Source: Paenirhodobacter enshiensis | GTDB lineage: Bacteria; Pseudomonadota; Alphaproteobacteria; Rhodobacterales; Rhodobacteraceae | NCBI RefSeq assembly: GCF_000740785.1 | Contig: NZ_JFZB01000005.1 | Coordinates: 248,001 to 312,000, forward strand | Direction: 5' to 3' | DNA length: 64,000 nucleotides | Part shown: positions 46,014 through 56,275 of the stretch, one piece after another | How the letters are laid out: each line of letters opens with the position of its first letter | How positions within the stretch are numbered: the stretch's first letter is position 1 | The notes under the pieces: generated by a model | The model's database searches: none | Seen by the model: the letters and a program-made list of their open reading frames with translations, nothing else | What the model was told of the DNA's origin: nothing | Position numbers and translations under genes: made by a program

Positions 46014-47812
46014 TCGAAAAGGTCCGTGATCTCGAAACGGGTGACGTCGACGATGCCGAGGTCCGAAATCCGGATCTCGGGGATCACCACCAGCGCCAGA
46101 AGCGAGTGTTGCATATAGGCATTGTTCAGCGTGCAGCCGCATTCGGCCATCGCGGCGACCATGCGATCGGCGCGCGCGGCCACGGTTTCGGCCGGATCGT
46201 CCGACATCAGCCCGGCGATCGGCAGCGGCACCGAGGCAAGCTCCGCCCCGTCCTTCCACACGGTGATGCCGCCGCCCATCTCGCCCAGACGGTTGGCGAC
46301 GGCGGCCATCATCTCGCGGTCGGTGCCGACGACGATCATGTGATGGCTGTCATGGGCGACGGTCGAGCCCATCGCCATCCGCCCCTTGTAGCCGAAGCCC
46401 GAGACGAAGCCGTTCACCACGCCGCCGGTGCCGCGGTGGCGCTCGACCAGCGCGATCTGCGCCAGATCGCGGGCGGGGTCGGCCTCGACCTTGCCGTCGG
46501 TCACCGCCATCTCGGCGGTCAGCGCCTTGGTGGGGGCCTGATTCTCGATCACGCCGATCACCCGCGCGGTGACGGTGTTCGCCCCTTCAGGTGCGCCGAT
46601 CGCGAAGTCCCCGGCCGCCAGACGCTTGCCCAGATGCACGGTGTCGCGCGCCGAGCGCGGCCAGTCGTAATGCGGGCAGTCGACCAGACGCTTGCCGTCC
46701 TTCGCCACGGTCACGCCGCGGGCGATCACCTGCTCGACGGGCAGCGTCACCAGATCCGAGGACAGGATCACATCCGCCCGCCGGCCCGGCGCGATGGAGC
46801 CGAGCTCGCGCTCCAGCCCGAAATGCGTCGCGGTGTTCACCGTGCACATCTGCAACGCCACGAGCGGCGGGCAGCCGCAGGACACCGCATGGCGATAGAC
46901 GCGGTTCATGTGCCCCTCGGCCACCAGCGTGCCCGAGTGGCTGTCGTCGGTGCACAGGATGAAGTTGCGCGGATCGAGGCCCTTCTCGGTTACCGCGGTG
47001 ATCTGCGTCTTGACGTCATACCACGCGGACCCCAGCCGCATCATCGAGCGCATCCCGTTCCGGACCCGCGCGATGGCGTCTTCCTCGCGCGTGCCCTCGT
47101 GATCGTCGGCGGGCCCCCCCGCCAGATAGGCGCGGAACGGCGCGCCCTTGTCGGGGCTGGCGTAATGGCCGCCCACGGTCTTGCGTGCGTTTTGCGTCGC
47201 GGCGATCTCGGCCAGCATCTTCGGGTCGGCGGCGATCACGCCCGGGAAGTTCATCATTTCGCCCAGCCCGACGATGCCGGGCCAGGTCATCGCCTCGGCG
47301 ACGTCGGCGGCCGAGATTTCGAAGCCCGTGGTCTCCAGCCCCGGTGCCGAGGGGGCGCAGCTCGGCATCTGGGTGAAGATGCTCACGGGCTGCATCAGCG
47401 CCTCGTCATGCATCATCCGCACGCCTTCGAGGCCGAGGACATTGGCGATCTCGTGCGGGTCGGTGAACATCGCGGTGGTGCCGTGCGGGATGACGGCGGC
47501 GGCGAATTCCGCGGGCGTCAGCATCCCGGATTCGATGTGCATATGGCCGTCGATCAGGCCGGGCAGCATGTAGCGCCCGTTCGCCTCGATCACCTCGGTG
47601 TCGGGGCCGATGGCGGCGCTCAGATCCGGCGCGATGGCGGCGAAACGACCTTCGGCGATGGCGATGTCATAGCCGTCCAGCACCTCGCGCGACTGGACGT
47701 TGACCCATCTGCCCTGCCGGATCACGGTGTCGGCGGGCGCCCGGCCCGCGGCGACGGCGATCAGACGCGGCGCGGCCTCGGGCCATGATTTCAGCGTGTT
47801 GTTCTGTTCCAT
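46010..47812 (-). CDS. ade: Adenine deaminase
   Basis: This 600-residue amidohydrolase converts adenine to hypoxanthine plus ammonia. It has the metal motif DGHMHIESGM, the mid-domain motifs VGGHYASPD and CTDDSHSGTLVAEGHM, and the C-terminal adenine-deaminase domain with SGFGYKGRMAMGS and VAHDSHHMIVVGTD. It leads the two-gene operon with amn. Together they salvage AMP into the hypoxanthine pool. Confidence 0.95.
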   Translation of the reverse strand: MEQNNTLKSWPEAAPRLIAVAAGRAPADTVIRQGRWVNVQSREVLDGYDIAIAEGRFAAIAPDLSAAIGPDTEVIEANGRYMLPGLIDGHMHIESGMLTPAEFAAAVIPHGTTAMFTDPHEIANVLGLEGVRMMHDEALMQPVSIFTQMPSCAPSAPGLETTGFEISAADVAEAMTWPGIVGLGEMMNFPGVIAADPKMLAEIAATQNARKTVGGHYASPDKGAPFRAYLAGGPADDHEGTREEDAIARVRNGMRSMMRLGSAWYDVKTQITAVTEKGLDPRNFILCTDDSHSGTLVAEGHMNRVYRHAVSCGCPPLVALQMCTVNTATHFGLERELGSIAPGRRADVILSSDLVTLPVEQVIARGVTVAKDGKRLVDCPHYDWPRSARDTVHLGKRLAAGDFAIGAPEGANTVTARVIGVIENQAPTKALTAEMAVTDGKVEADPARDLAQIALVERHRGTGGVVNGFVSGFGYKGRMAMGSTVAHDSHHMIVVGTDREMMAAVANRLGEMGGGITVWKDGAELASVPLPIAGLMSDDPAETVAARADRMVAAMAECGCTLNNAYMQHSLLALVVIPEIRISDLGIVDVTRFEITDLFE

Positions 47813-47887
47813 GTCTCAGACTGGCACTCATGCGGCAGGCTGGCAAGTGACGTTGTGATGAAGCCGGGCGCGCGCTATCGTCGGGGC

Positions 47888-48202
47888 ATGGAACCCGTCG
47901 CATCGCCCCCCCGCCGTCCCCGGATCTCGATCACCTATTGCACCGGCTGCAACTGGTTGCTGCGCGCCGGCTGGATGGCGCAGGAGCTGTTGCAGACCTT
48001 CGGCGAGGAGCTGGCCGAGGTCGCCCTGATCCCCGGTTACGGCGGCATCTACGAGATCCGCCTCGACGAGGAATTGCTGTGGGAGCGCAAGCGCGACGGC
48101 GGTTTCCCCGACGCGAAGGAAATCAAGAAGCGCATCCGCGACCGCATCGACCCCGAGCGCGATCTGGGCCATATCGACCGCGTGACGGGGCCCGCGTCAT
48201 GA
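47888..48202 (+). CDS. SelT/SelW/SelH-like Rdx-family protein
   Basis: The 104-residue thioredoxin-like protein has the redox pair in ITYCTGCNWLLRAG, matching the CxxC (selenoprotein W CxxU) motif, and the strand VALIPGYGGIYEIRLDEELLW. Bacterial members carry Cys and their role is unknown. It overlaps the downstream SDR gene by 4 nt. Confidence 0.85.
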   Translation: MEPVASPPRRPRISITYCTGCNWLLRAGWMAQELLQTFGEELAEVALIPGYGGIYEIRLDEELLWERKRDGGFPDAKEIKKRIRDRIDPERDLGHIDRVTGPAS

Positions 48203-49026
48203 ACACGCTGCTGTCGGTCGGTCATGGCTATTCGGCGCAGGCGCTGGCGCGGCGGCTGTTGCCCGCGGGCTGGCGCATCGTCGCGACCACCCGGTCCGAA
48301 GAAAAGGCGCGCGCGCTTGCCGCGACCGGGGTGGAGCCGGTGGTCTGGCAGGGCGGCGCGCTGCCTCTGTCCGGTGTGACGCATCTGCTCAGCTCCGTCG
48401 CGCCCGACGCCGCGGGCGATCCCGTGCTGCGCGACAACCGCGAGGCGATCGCCGCGGCGGGGCTGTCGTGGATCGGCTATCTCTCGACCACCGCGGTCTA
48501 TGGCGATCATGCGGGCGGCTGGGTGGACGAGGACACCCCGCCCGCGCCCGCGATGCCGCGCGCGATCTGGCGCGCGAAGGCCGAGGCCGAATGGTCCCCG
48601 CTTTCCGCGCATGTATTCCGTCTGGCCGGGATCTACGGGCCGGGCCGCGGCCCGTTCGAGAAGCTGCGCGCCGGCACCGCGCGGCGTATCGTGAAACCGG
48701 GTCAGTTGTTCTCGCGCATCCATGTCGAGGACATCGCGCAGGTTCTGGCGGCCTCGATGGCGCGGCCGGATCCGGGCCGGGTCTACAACGTCTGCGATGA
48801 CGAGGCTGCGCCGGCCGATGAGGTTCTGGCCTGTGCCGCGGCGCTTTCCGGCCTGCCGCTGCCGCCCGCCGAACCCTACGATCCGGCGACGATGACCGCG
48901 ATGGCCGCAAGCTTCTATTCCGAGAGCCGCCGCGTTCGCAACGACCGGATCAAGACCGAACTCGGCGTCCGGCTGCTTTATCCGACCTATCGCGAGGGGC
49001 TGGCGGCGCTGCTTCAGGCCAGCTGA
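48199..49026 (+). CDS. NAD(P)-binding SDR/epimerase-family protein (YeeZ-like)
   Basis: This 275-residue Rossmann protein starts with a dinucleotide motif VGHGYSAQALARRLL. It continues with LSSVAPDAAGDP, the YLSTTAVYGDHAGGWVDEDT active-site region and FRLAGIYGPGRGPFEKLRAG, and ends PTYREGLAALL. These match extended-SDR proteins like YeeZ. The substrate is unknown. ATG is within the stop of the SelW-like gene, and its 3' end overlaps the convergent MFS gene by 13 bp. Confidence 0.82.
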   Translation: MNTLLSVGHGYSAQALARRLLPAGWRIVATTRSEEKARALAATGVEPVVWQGGALPLSGVTHLLSSVAPDAAGDPVLRDNREAIAAAGLSWIGYLSTTAVYGDHAGGWVDEDTPPAPAMPRAIWRAKAEAEWSPLSAHVFRLAGIYGPGRGPFEKLRAGTARRIVKPGQLFSRIHVEDIAQVLAASMARPDPGRVYNVCDDEAAPADEVLACAAALSGLPLPPAEPYDPATMTAMAASFYSESRRVRNDRIKTELGVRLLYPTYREGLAALLQAS

Positions 49027-50249
49027 TAGGCGCCGGGGCGGTCCTCGCGCACCGGCAGGTGAACCACCGCCGAGAACGCGCCCACTGCCACGCCGACCCA
49101 CCACACCGCGGAATAGCTGCCATACATGTCATAGAACTTGCCGCCCAGCCACACGCCGAGGAACGCCCCGATCTGGTGGCTGAGGAAGACGAAGCCATAG
49201 AGCGTGCCCATGTAGCGGATGCCGTAGAGCTCGGCCACGAGGCCAGAGGTCAGCGGCACGGTGGCCAGCCACAGCGCCCCCATCACGAAGGAGAACACCA
49301 GCACGCTCGCCGGCGTGATCGGCAGCAGGATGAACGCAGCCGCAGCCACGGTGCGTGCGGTATAGACCCCGGCGAGCAGGTATTTCTTGCGCCACCGCGT
49401 GCCCGCCCAGCCCGCGGTGATCGTGCCGAGGATATTCGCCAGCCCGATCAGCGCGATCGACGCCGCGCCGAGCGCCGATTGCGTGGTGATGCCGAGCGAG
49501 GCCAGCAGGCTGCCCGCCGGAATGGCCGAACACATCTCGGTCACCATCGCGGGGAAATGCGCGGTGATGAAGCCAAGCTGATAGCCGCAGGAGAAGAAGC
49601 CGAGGAAGATCAGCGTATAGCTCGGATCGCGGAAGGCGCGGGCGACGACGGCGGTCATCGGCTCGGCGGCCGCCTGGCCGGCGTTGCGGGCGGGGGCGCG
49701 CAGCATCGGCAGCGCGGCCAGCGCCGCGAGCACCAGCACCGCGAAGATCATGAACACCGATTGCCACGGCATGTAGGCCAGAAGCACCTCGGCGAGGGGG
49801 GCGCCGATCACCTGCCCGGCGGACCCCGCCGCCGTCGCGATGCCGAGCGACAGCGAGCGGTTCTTGTCCGAACTCGCCCGCCCGACCACCGCGAGGATCA
49901 CGCCGAAGCCGGTTCCCGCGATGCCGAAGCCGACGAAGACCTCCAGCAGGTCATGCTGCCAGGGCTGCGTGGCGAAAGACGACAGCACCAGTCCGAGCGC
50001 ATACATCAGCGCGCCGAGCACGATGGCCTTGCGGTCGCCGAACTTCTCGGCGATGGCGCCGAAGATCGGCTGGCCGATGCCCCAGGCGAGGTTCTGGATC
50101 GCGATGGCGAGGCTGAACTCGGCCCGCGGCCAGTGGAATTCCTGCGCGATGGGGATCTGGAACACCCCGAAGGAGGCGCGCACGGCAAAGCCGATCAGCA
50201 AGATGACAGAGCCGCCGATCAGGACGGGGGTGAGAATGCGAGCCGACAT
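49014..50249 (-). CDS. MFS transporter, monocarboxylate/oxalate-formate-like
   Basis: The 411-residue protein has 12 helices and MFS motif A-like IAEKFGDRKAIVLG. Layout (LGIATAAGSAGQVIGAPL, FLSHQIGAFLGVWLGG) resembles the MCT/OFA group of bacterial permeases. The substrate is not evident. The start MSARILT is preceded by AGGAGGTTCC. Confidence 0.85.
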   Translation of the reverse strand: MSARILTPVLIGGSVILLIGFAVRASFGVFQIPIAQEFHWPRAEFSLAIAIQNLAWGIGQPIFGAIAEKFGDRKAIVLGALMYALGLVLSSFATQPWQHDLLEVFVGFGIAGTGFGVILAVVGRASSDKNRSLSLGIATAAGSAGQVIGAPLAEVLLAYMPWQSVFMIFAVLVLAALAALPMLRAPARNAGQAAAEPMTAVVARAFRDPSYTLIFLGFFSCGYQLGFITAHFPAMVTEMCSAIPAGSLLASLGITTQSALGAASIALIGLANILGTITAGWAGTRWRKKYLLAGVYTARTVAAAAFILLPITPASVLVFSFVMGALWLATVPLTSGLVAELYGIRYMGTLYGFVFLSHQIGAFLGVWLGGKFYDMYGSYSAVWWVGVAVGAFSAVVHLPVREDRPGAYQLA

Positions 50250-50316
50250 CGGAACCTCCTTGGGGTTCCCAAGTGTCACCCAAAGGCGGCATCGGTCAAT
50301 CGCGCAATTGTGTGCC

Positions 50317-51498
50317 TTACAAGCCCATTTTCGCGGCTGCGGCGCGGCCGGCCAGACGCCCGGTAGCGAGGCAGCCCGAGATCAGATAACCGCCCGTCGG
50401 CGCCTCCCAGTCGAGCATTTCGCCCGCGGCGAAGATGCCGGGCAGGGCGGTGAGCTCCAGATCCTCGCTCAGCGCCGTTTGGGTAATGCCTCCCGCGGCG
50501 GAGATCGCCTCGGCCAGCGGCCGCGGCGCGCCCAAGGGCACCGGCAGCGCCTTGATCCGCCGTGCCAGCGCCTCGGCCCCCGCGGGCAGCGGCCGGCCCC
50601 ATTCTTTCACCAGCGCCAGCCGCACCGGATCGAGGCGCAGCGCCTTCCGCAGCCGGTTCGACTGGCTTTCGCGCGGCGAGATCCGGCCGATCTTGTGCGC
50701 CACCGCCTCGATCGACAGATCGGGCACGAGGTCGAGCGCGAGCGGACTGCCGTCGCGCAGCTCGGCCGAGACGGCATAGATCCCGCCGCCTTCGAGACCG
50801 CGCTCCGAGATCACGAATTCGCCGCGCGTCCGCCGCGTCGCGGTGACCAGCGCCACGCCCTTCACCGGCTGGCCGAAGAAGGGCGTCATATGCGCCGACC
50901 AGTCGATGGAAAAGCCCATGTTCGCCGGGCGGAACGGTGCGATTTCAACGCCTTCGGCGGTGAGCATCGGCACCCATGCCGCGTCCGAGCCAAGCCGCGG
51001 CCAGCTTGCCCCGCCAAGTGCCAGAACAGTGACCTCAGGGGTGAGCGTGACCGCGCCTTCGGGGGTATCGAACAGGAATTGCCGCCCCTTGCGCAGCCCG
51101 GTCCAGCGCCAGCGGGTGCGGATTCCGACGCCCGCCTCGCTCAGCCGGGCGATCCAGGCGCGCAGCATCGGCGAGGCCTTCATCTCGCGCGGGAAGACCC
51201 GGCCGGTGGTGCCGGTGAACAGCTCGACCCCGAGGGCGCGGGCGAAGTCCATCACCTCGGCCGGGCCGAAATCCGCGACGGCGCGGGCGACGACCGGGCC
51301 GGTGAAACGGGCGCGATAGGCGTCCATGCCTTCGTCACGGGTCAGGTTCAGCCCGGATTTTCCGGCCATCAGGAACTTGCGGGCAAGGGTCGGTTTCGCC
51401 TCGGCGAGAATCACCTTGTGGCCGGCGCGAGCGATTTCGCCCGCGGCCATCAGGCCCGCCGGACCGCCGCCGATGACCAGTGCGACCCCGCCCGCCAT
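50317..51498 (-). CDS. HI0933-family flavoprotein (BaiN/RdsA-like)
   Basis: This 393-residue FAD-binding oxidoreductase has N-terminal VIGGGPAGLMAAGEIARAG, the family segments GKSGLNLTRDEG and LGGASWPRLGSDA, and the C-terminal FAD motif GIFAAGEMLDWEAPTGGYLI. Family members act on unknown substrates, with a 3-dehydro-bile-acid reductase among the named ones. Its ATG shares one base with the holA stop. Confidence 0.86.
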   Translation of the reverse strand: MAGGVALVIGGGPAGLMAAGEIARAGHKVILAEAKPTLARKFLMAGKSGLNLTRDEGMDAYRARFTGPVVARAVADFGPAEVMDFARALGVELFTGTTGRVFPREMKASPMLRAWIARLSEAGVGIRTRWRWTGLRKGRQFLFDTPEGAVTLTPEVTVLALGGASWPRLGSDAAWVPMLTAEGVEIAPFRPANMGFSIDWSAHMTPFFGQPVKGVALVTATRRTRGEFVISERGLEGGGIYAVSAELRDGSPLALDLVPDLSIEAVAHKIGRISPRESQSNRLRKALRLDPVRLALVKEWGRPLPAGAEALARRIKALPVPLGAPRPLAEAISAAGGITQTALSEDLELTALPGIFAAGEMLDWEAPTGGYLISGCLATGRLAGRAAAAKMGL

Positions 51499-52520
51499 CA
51501 GTGCCGCGCCATCATGGTGATGCGCAGCAGCGCGCGTTCGAGAAGCGCCTCCTGCGGTGCCTTGGACGACGAGCGCAGCGTCAGATCGGTTTCGATCAGA
51601 TGCTTCAGCGCGTCTTCGAGCCGGAACATCCCCCATTTCTGCGCCTGCGCCTGCATCTTGTCGCGGCGCGGCCCGAACACCGGCGGGCGCAGCTTGCCGA
51701 TGCCCGCCCCCGGGCCGCCCGGGTCCGAGGCCACGCTGTGCAACGCCTTGAAATGACGCATCATCGTGATCGCGATGGTGACGGGCAGGATGCCTTGCCC
51801 CTCGATCCGGCGCATCATCGGTCCGAGCTCCTGCGCGCGGCCCTCGGCCACCACGGCGAGCAGATCGTCGAGGTCGGCCTCGATGGTGGCGGGGGCGTTC
51901 GCGGCAATCTCGGCCGGGGTGAGGGGCGAGGGGTCGTTCCACTTGTAAAGCGCGATCTTCTCGACCGTGCGGCGGAAATCGCCCGGGTCGAGCGCCCGCG
52001 ACAGCGCCAGAAGGTCAGTCATCGCATCGGGCGAGAGCTGGCGCAGACCGGCGGCCTTGAGGATATCCTCGACCTCCTCGCGGCTTGGCGGGTCGTCGTA
52101 GATGCCGATCGAGACGGCGCTGCCGCTCCCCTCGAACAGCTTGCGCAGCGCCGATTTCGCGGTGAGGTTCCCGGCCGTGATGACCATATGCGCATCGCCC
52201 GGACGCCAGTCAGACAGCGCTGCGGTGCAGGCGGGCGCGGCGGTGTCGGTCGCATCCTCGACCAGCACGACCCGCTGACCGGGAAAGAACCCGACCGCCT
52301 TCATCGCGTCGAGCAGGGCCGCCCCATCCTTGCGCAGATCCGAACCGGGGATGCGGGTCAGGCGCATCTCTTCCTCGCCCTTCGGGCCGAGAAGGGCCGC
52401 CACCGCCTCTTGCCGGCGCAGCGCCACACGCATCGCATCGGCGCCGAAGATCAGCAGTGCCGCCCGCGCCGGATCGGGGCGCGAGAAATACCGGCTGGCG
52501 GCGATGCCCGTCAGCTTCAT
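51498..52520 (-). CDS. holA: DNA polymerase III subunit delta HolA
   Basis: The 340-residue clamp-loader delta subunit has the AAA-like N-terminal domain (LLIFGADAMRVALRRQEA), VVLVEDATDTA, the helical middle and the C-terminal collar helices (RRDKMQAQAQKWGMFRLEDA). It opens the sliding clamp. It starts 4 nt inside the lptE stop and is in the usual alphaproteobacterial leuS-lptE-holA order. Confidence 0.92.
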   Translation of the reverse strand: MKLTGIAASRYFSRPDPARAALLIFGADAMRVALRRQEAVAALLGPKGEEEMRLTRIPGSDLRKDGAALLDAMKAVGFFPGQRVVLVEDATDTAAPACTAALSDWRPGDAHMVITAGNLTAKSALRKLFEGSGSAVSIGIYDDPPSREEVEDILKAAGLRQLSPDAMTDLLALSRALDPGDFRRTVEKIALYKWNDPSPLTPAEIAANAPATIEADLDDLLAVVAEGRAQELGPMMRRIEGQGILPVTIAITMMRHFKALHSVASDPGGPGAGIGKLRPPVFGPRRDKMQAQAQKWGMFRLEDALKHLIETDLTLRSSSKAPQEALLERALLRITMMARH

Positions 52521-53023
52521 TGCGGCAAGGTGCTGGCCTGCGCGGTCAGCCGGGTCACCAGATTGTCCGCGAGAATCGCCATCAGGCGGCGGTGCGCGTC
52601 TTCCTCGGCCGCGTCGGAGGCGACGACCGTCCCCGAGGCCGACCACGAGGTGAACCCCGCTACCCGACCGGCCAGCAGCACGGCGTTGGTTCCGCCATCG
52701 CGCAGCACGTAATCGCAATTGCCGGTCAGCGAATAGCGGGTGGTGGCGTTGGTGGGCGAAACCGCCTCGCCGAGCGAATCGGTGGTGATCGTGTAACCGA
52801 GCCTGTAGCGCGGCACCGAGACCGGATCGAGCCGCTCGCTGATGCGGCGGGTGAAGTAGAAGTCGTCGCGGGTCTTCGGGTCGTCCGGCCGGACATGGCC
52901 CATCAGGCGGGTTCCGCCGCCTTCGGGTCCGTAAACCGGCGTGAACCCGCAGCCCGCGAGCACCGCCCCGCCGAGGCTGAGCCCGGCGAGACGAAGGAAG
53001 GTTCTGCGATCAGATGACGACAT
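52517..53023 (-). CDS. lptE: LPS-assembly lipoprotein LptE
   Basis: This 168-residue lipoprotein has a signal ending in lipobox LAGCGF, then PVYGPEGGG and strand-rich segments ([30 protein letters not shown]). It plugs the LptD barrel that inserts LPS in the outer membrane. It overlaps leuS by 14 bp. Confidence 0.9.
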   Translation of the reverse strand: MSSSDRRTFLRLAGLSLGGAVLAGCGFTPVYGPEGGGTRLMGHVRPDDPKTRDDFYFTRRISERLDPVSVPRYRLGYTITTDSLGEAVSPTNATTRYSLTGNCDYVLRDGGTNAVLLAGRVAGFTSWSASGTVVASDAAEEDAHRRLMAILADNLVTRLTAQASTLPQ

Positions 53024-55556
53024 TGACGATGCGCCCCGGCACGACGATGAGCTTCTTGGGCTGGCCGCCGGCCAGCGCCTTGATGACAGCTTCGTCTGCC
53101 AGAACGATCTTTTCAACCTCGTTCGCAGGCATGGTTTTCGGCACGGTAACCTCGCCGCGCTTCTTGCCGTTGATCTGGATCGGCAGCGTGACCTCGTCCT
53201 CGACCAGAAGCGCCGGGTCCGCCTTGGGCCAGGGCGCGGTGACGACGAAGCCCTCGCCGCCCATCAGACGCCAGATGTCTTCGGCGAGATGCGGCACCAG
53301 GGGCCCCATCAGCTGCGCGGCGATCTGCATCGCCTGCCGCTTCACCGCGTTCGAGGCCTGCGACTTCGCGAAGGCATTCGCCAGACCGTAGAGCGTCGCC
53401 ACCGCCTTGTTGAAGGCAAAGCCCTCGATCGCGCGGGTTACGTCGTCGATGGCCTTGTGAACGGTCTTCAGCAGGGCCTTGTCTTCGGCCGGGTTCCCGG
53501 CGTCGGGGGCACCCTCGGCGATTTCCTGCGCGATGCGCCAGACGCGGGCGAGGAACTTCGAGGTCGCCTCGGCGCCCGCGGCGGTCCATTCCACGTCACG
53601 CTCGGGCGGGCTGTCGGACATCACGAAGAACCGCGCGGTGTCGGCGCCGAACGAACCGATGATGTTCATCGGATCGACCACGTTCTTCTTCGACTTCGAC
53701 ATCTTGGCCGAGGGGATGATCTCGACCGCCTCGCCGGTGGCCTTGAGGACGCCGTTCTCGACCTCCTCGGGCAGGTGATAGACCGGCCGGCCGTTGGCGT
53801 CGGTGGTCTTGTAGATCTCGTGGGTCACCATGCCTTGGGTGAACAGCGCCTTGAACGGCTCTTTCGCCTTCTCGGGCAGATGGCCGGTCTTGACCATCGC
53901 ACGGGCGAAGAAACGCGAATACAGCAGGTGCAGAATCGCGTGCTCGATGCCGCCGATATACTGATCGACGTCCATCCAGTAGGCCGCATCCTCGGCCACC
54001 GTCGGGGTCTTGGCGTGAGGGTTGGTGAAGCGCGCGTAATACCACGACGAATCGACGAAAGTGTCCATCGTGTCGGTCTCGCGCCGGGCGGGGGCGCCGC
54101 AGCACGGGCAGGTGGTCTGCGACCAGCTCGGATGGCGCAGCAGCGGGTTGCCCGGACGGTCGAAGGACACGTCATCGGGCAGCAGCACGGGAAGGTTCTC
54201 CTTCTTCTCCGGCACGACGCCGCATTTCTCGCAATAGACCACCGGGATCGGGCAGCCCCAGTAGCGCTGACGCGACAGGCCCCAGTCGCGCAGGCGGTAG
54301 TTGGTCACGCCCTTGCCGAAGCCCTTCGCCTCGGCGAAGGCGATGGCGGCCTTGATCGCGTCTTCGCCGGTCTGCACCTCTTCGCCGGCGAAGCCCTTGA
54401 GGTAGCGCACCTTCTCGGACTTCAGCGGAACGAATTCGCCGGTCGGCGCCTCGCCCTCGACGGGGGCGAAGACCGGGGTGATGGTGAGGCCGTATTTCGT
54501 CGCGAACTCGTGGTCGCGCGCGTCATGCGCCGGGCAGCCGAAGATCGCGCCGGTGCCGTAATCCATCAGGATGAAGTTGGCGATCCAGACCGGCAGCTCC
54601 CAGTCGGGGTTCAGCGGGTGGCGCACCCGGATGCCGGTGTCGCGGCCGAGCTTCTCGCCGGTCTCGATGGCCTCTTCGGTGGTGCCGCCCTTGCGCGCCT
54701 CGGCGATGAAGGCGGCGAGGTCGGGGTCGGTCTTCTCCAGCGCCTTGGCGATCGGGTGATCGGGCGAGATGCCGACGAAGCTCGCGCCCATCAGCGTGTC
54801 GGGGCGGGTGGTGTAGCACTCGATCTTGTCGAAGCCCTCGGGAGCGTTGACGGTCTCGAAGGCGAATTGCAGACCCTGCGAGCGGCCGATCCAGTTCGCC
54901 TGCATCAGGCGCACCTTCTCGGGCCAGTGCTCAAGCCCGTCGAGCGCGTCGAGCAGTTCTCCCGCGTAATCCGAGATCTTGAAGAACCACTGGGTGAGTT
55001 CCTTGCGCTCGACCGCCGCGCCCGAGCGCCAGCCCTTGCCGTCGATCACCTGCTCGTTCGCCAGAACCGTCATGTCGACCGGGTCCCAGTTCACCACCGC
55101 GTTCTTGCGGTAGACGAGGCCCGCTTTCAGCATGTCGAGGAACATCGCCTGTTGCTGGCCGTAATATTCCGGGTCGCAGGTGGCGAATTCGCGGCTCCAG
55201 TCGATCGACAGGCCGAGCGGCTTCATCTGGCCGCGCATGTCGGCGATGTTGCCATAGGTCCAGGTCTTCGGGTGGCCGCCACGCTCCATCGCGGCATTCT
55301 CGGCCGGCATACCGAAGGCGTCCCAGCCCATCGGATGCAGCACGCTGAAGCCTTGCGCCATCTTGTAGCGCGCCACCACGTCGCCCATCGTGTAGTTGCG
55401 CACATGGCCCATGTGGATGCGCCCCGAGGGATAGGGGAACATCTCGAGGACGTAATATTTCGGCTTCGACGGATCGCGCCGGGCGGTGAAGACGCCGGCC
55501 TCGTTCCAGGCGGTCTGCCAGTTCTGTTCGGTCTTGGACGGCTCGTATGGCGTCAT
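53010..55556 (-). CDS. leuS: Leucyl-tRNA synthetase
   Basis: The 848-residue class I synthetase has the HIGH-type motif [12 protein letters not shown], a CP1 editing domain ([18 protein letters not shown]), zinc-binding CEKCG and CPCCG, and KMSKS in [13 protein letters not shown]. Length is as expected. It is the head of the leuS-lptE-holA cluster and follows a DUF3576 gene. Confidence 0.97.
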   Translation of the reverse strand: MTPYEPSKTEQNWQTAWNEAGVFTARRDPSKPKYYVLEMFPYPSGRIHMGHVRNYTMGDVVARYKMAQGFSVLHPMGWDAFGMPAENAAMERGGHPKTWTYGNIADMRGQMKPLGLSIDWSREFATCDPEYYGQQQAMFLDMLKAGLVYRKNAVVNWDPVDMTVLANEQVIDGKGWRSGAAVERKELTQWFFKISDYAGELLDALDGLEHWPEKVRLMQANWIGRSQGLQFAFETVNAPEGFDKIECYTTRPDTLMGASFVGISPDHPIAKALEKTDPDLAAFIAEARKGGTTEEAIETGEKLGRDTGIRVRHPLNPDWELPVWIANFILMDYGTGAIFGCPAHDARDHEFATKYGLTITPVFAPVEGEAPTGEFVPLKSEKVRYLKGFAGEEVQTGEDAIKAAIAFAEAKGFGKGVTNYRLRDWGLSRQRYWGCPIPVVYCEKCGVVPEKKENLPVLLPDDVSFDRPGNPLLRHPSWSQTTCPCCGAPARRETDTMDTFVDSSWYYARFTNPHAKTPTVAEDAAYWMDVDQYIGGIEHAILHLLYSRFFARAMVKTGHLPEKAKEPFKALFTQGMVTHEIYKTTDANGRPVYHLPEEVENGVLKATGEAVEIIPSAKMSKSKKNVVDPMNIIGSFGADTARFFVMSDSPPERDVEWTAAGAEATSKFLARVWRIAQEIAEGAPDAGNPAEDKALLKTVHKAIDDVTRAIEGFAFNKAVATLYGLANAFAKSQASNAVKRQAMQIAAQLMGPLVPHLAEDIWRLMGGEGFVVTAPWPKADPALLVEDEVTLPIQINGKKRGEVTVPKTMPANEVEKIVLADEAVIKALAGGQPKKLIVVPGRIVNVVI

Positions 55557-55699
55557 CTCGGCCCCTCATTCCTGATCCGTGCGGTCCGGTCCGTGCGGAT
55601 TTTCAGGGGGCTTGCTACACCGCAAGGGGGCCGCAGGTCCAGAGAGGGCACGGCCCGGACCGTCAAAAAGCGGTGTCGCGGCCTGTCGGGACGGGGCGG

Positions 55700-55729
55700 A
55701 AAAGGAAACGCGCGCCGGTGGGCGCGCGT
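55700..55729 (-). terminator. Terminator of the DUF3576 gene
   Basis: ACGCGCGCC / GGCGCGCGT, a 9-bp stem with a 4-nt loop, is followed on the minus strand by TTTCCTTTTCC. It lies between the DUF3576 and leuS genes. Confidence 0.75.
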
Positions 55730-55738
55730 CGGGAAGGA

Positions 55739-56275
55739 TCAGAGCTTCGAGTCGGCGACGCGCAGCTGCCGTGCCCGGGTGAGGATCGCATCCTCGACCG
55801 CCCGAACCGTATCGGGCGAGACCGCGCCGCCCTTGCTTTCGAGCGCCACCCGCAGGCTGCGCGCATCGAGCGCCGGGTCCGAGATGTAGATCGTCGCGCG
55901 ATAGGCGCGCCCGCCGCCGGGCGGGGTGCCGTAGCCGGTGACGATCACGCCCGAGAACGGATCGACCGACTGGATCGGCAGAAAATCGAGAACCTGCAGC
56001 GAGGCGTTCCACAGATACTTGTTCACGCCGATCTGCACATTCGGATCCGAGCGATTCGAGAACAGGCTCCAGACCGTCTTCGACTTGTCGGTGACGACTT
56101 CGCGATCCTGCTGGCGCTCGGTCATCTTGGTGGTCTGGGTGCTCGGGTTCGAGGTCGGATAGGCATTGCCCGAGTCGCTGACCGGCTGCTGCGTCTGGGT
56201 GCCGCCGCCGCAGGCCGCGAGACCGAGCAGGGTGCAGACGGCGATTCCAGCGGTCGAGAGATGTCGGATCGTCAT
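55739..56275 (-). CDS. DUF3576 lipoprotein
   Basis: This 178-residue protein has a lipoprotein signal (lipobox LAAC near residue 22), a Gln/Thr/Ser-rich linker and a DUF3576 domain (IGVNKYLWNASLQVLDFLPI, GRAYRATIYISDPALDARSL). Its function is unknown; the position upstream of leuS is conserved in alphaproteobacteria. Alternative longer starts lack family similarity. Confidence 0.8.
   Translation of the reverse strand: MTIRHLSTAGIAVCTLLGLAACGGGTQTQQPVSDSGNAYPTSNPSTQTTKMTERQQDREVVTDKSKTVWSLFSNRSDPNVQIGVNKYLWNASLQVLDFLPIQSVDPFSGVIVTGYGTPPGGGRAYRATIYISDPALDARSLRVALESKGGAVSPDTVRAVEDAILTRARQLRVADSKL

Noticed and set aside
52941-55889. A 982-codon open frame antisense to leuS
   Set aside because: This is another GC-bias shadow; the coding strand contains HIGH and KMSKS motifs.
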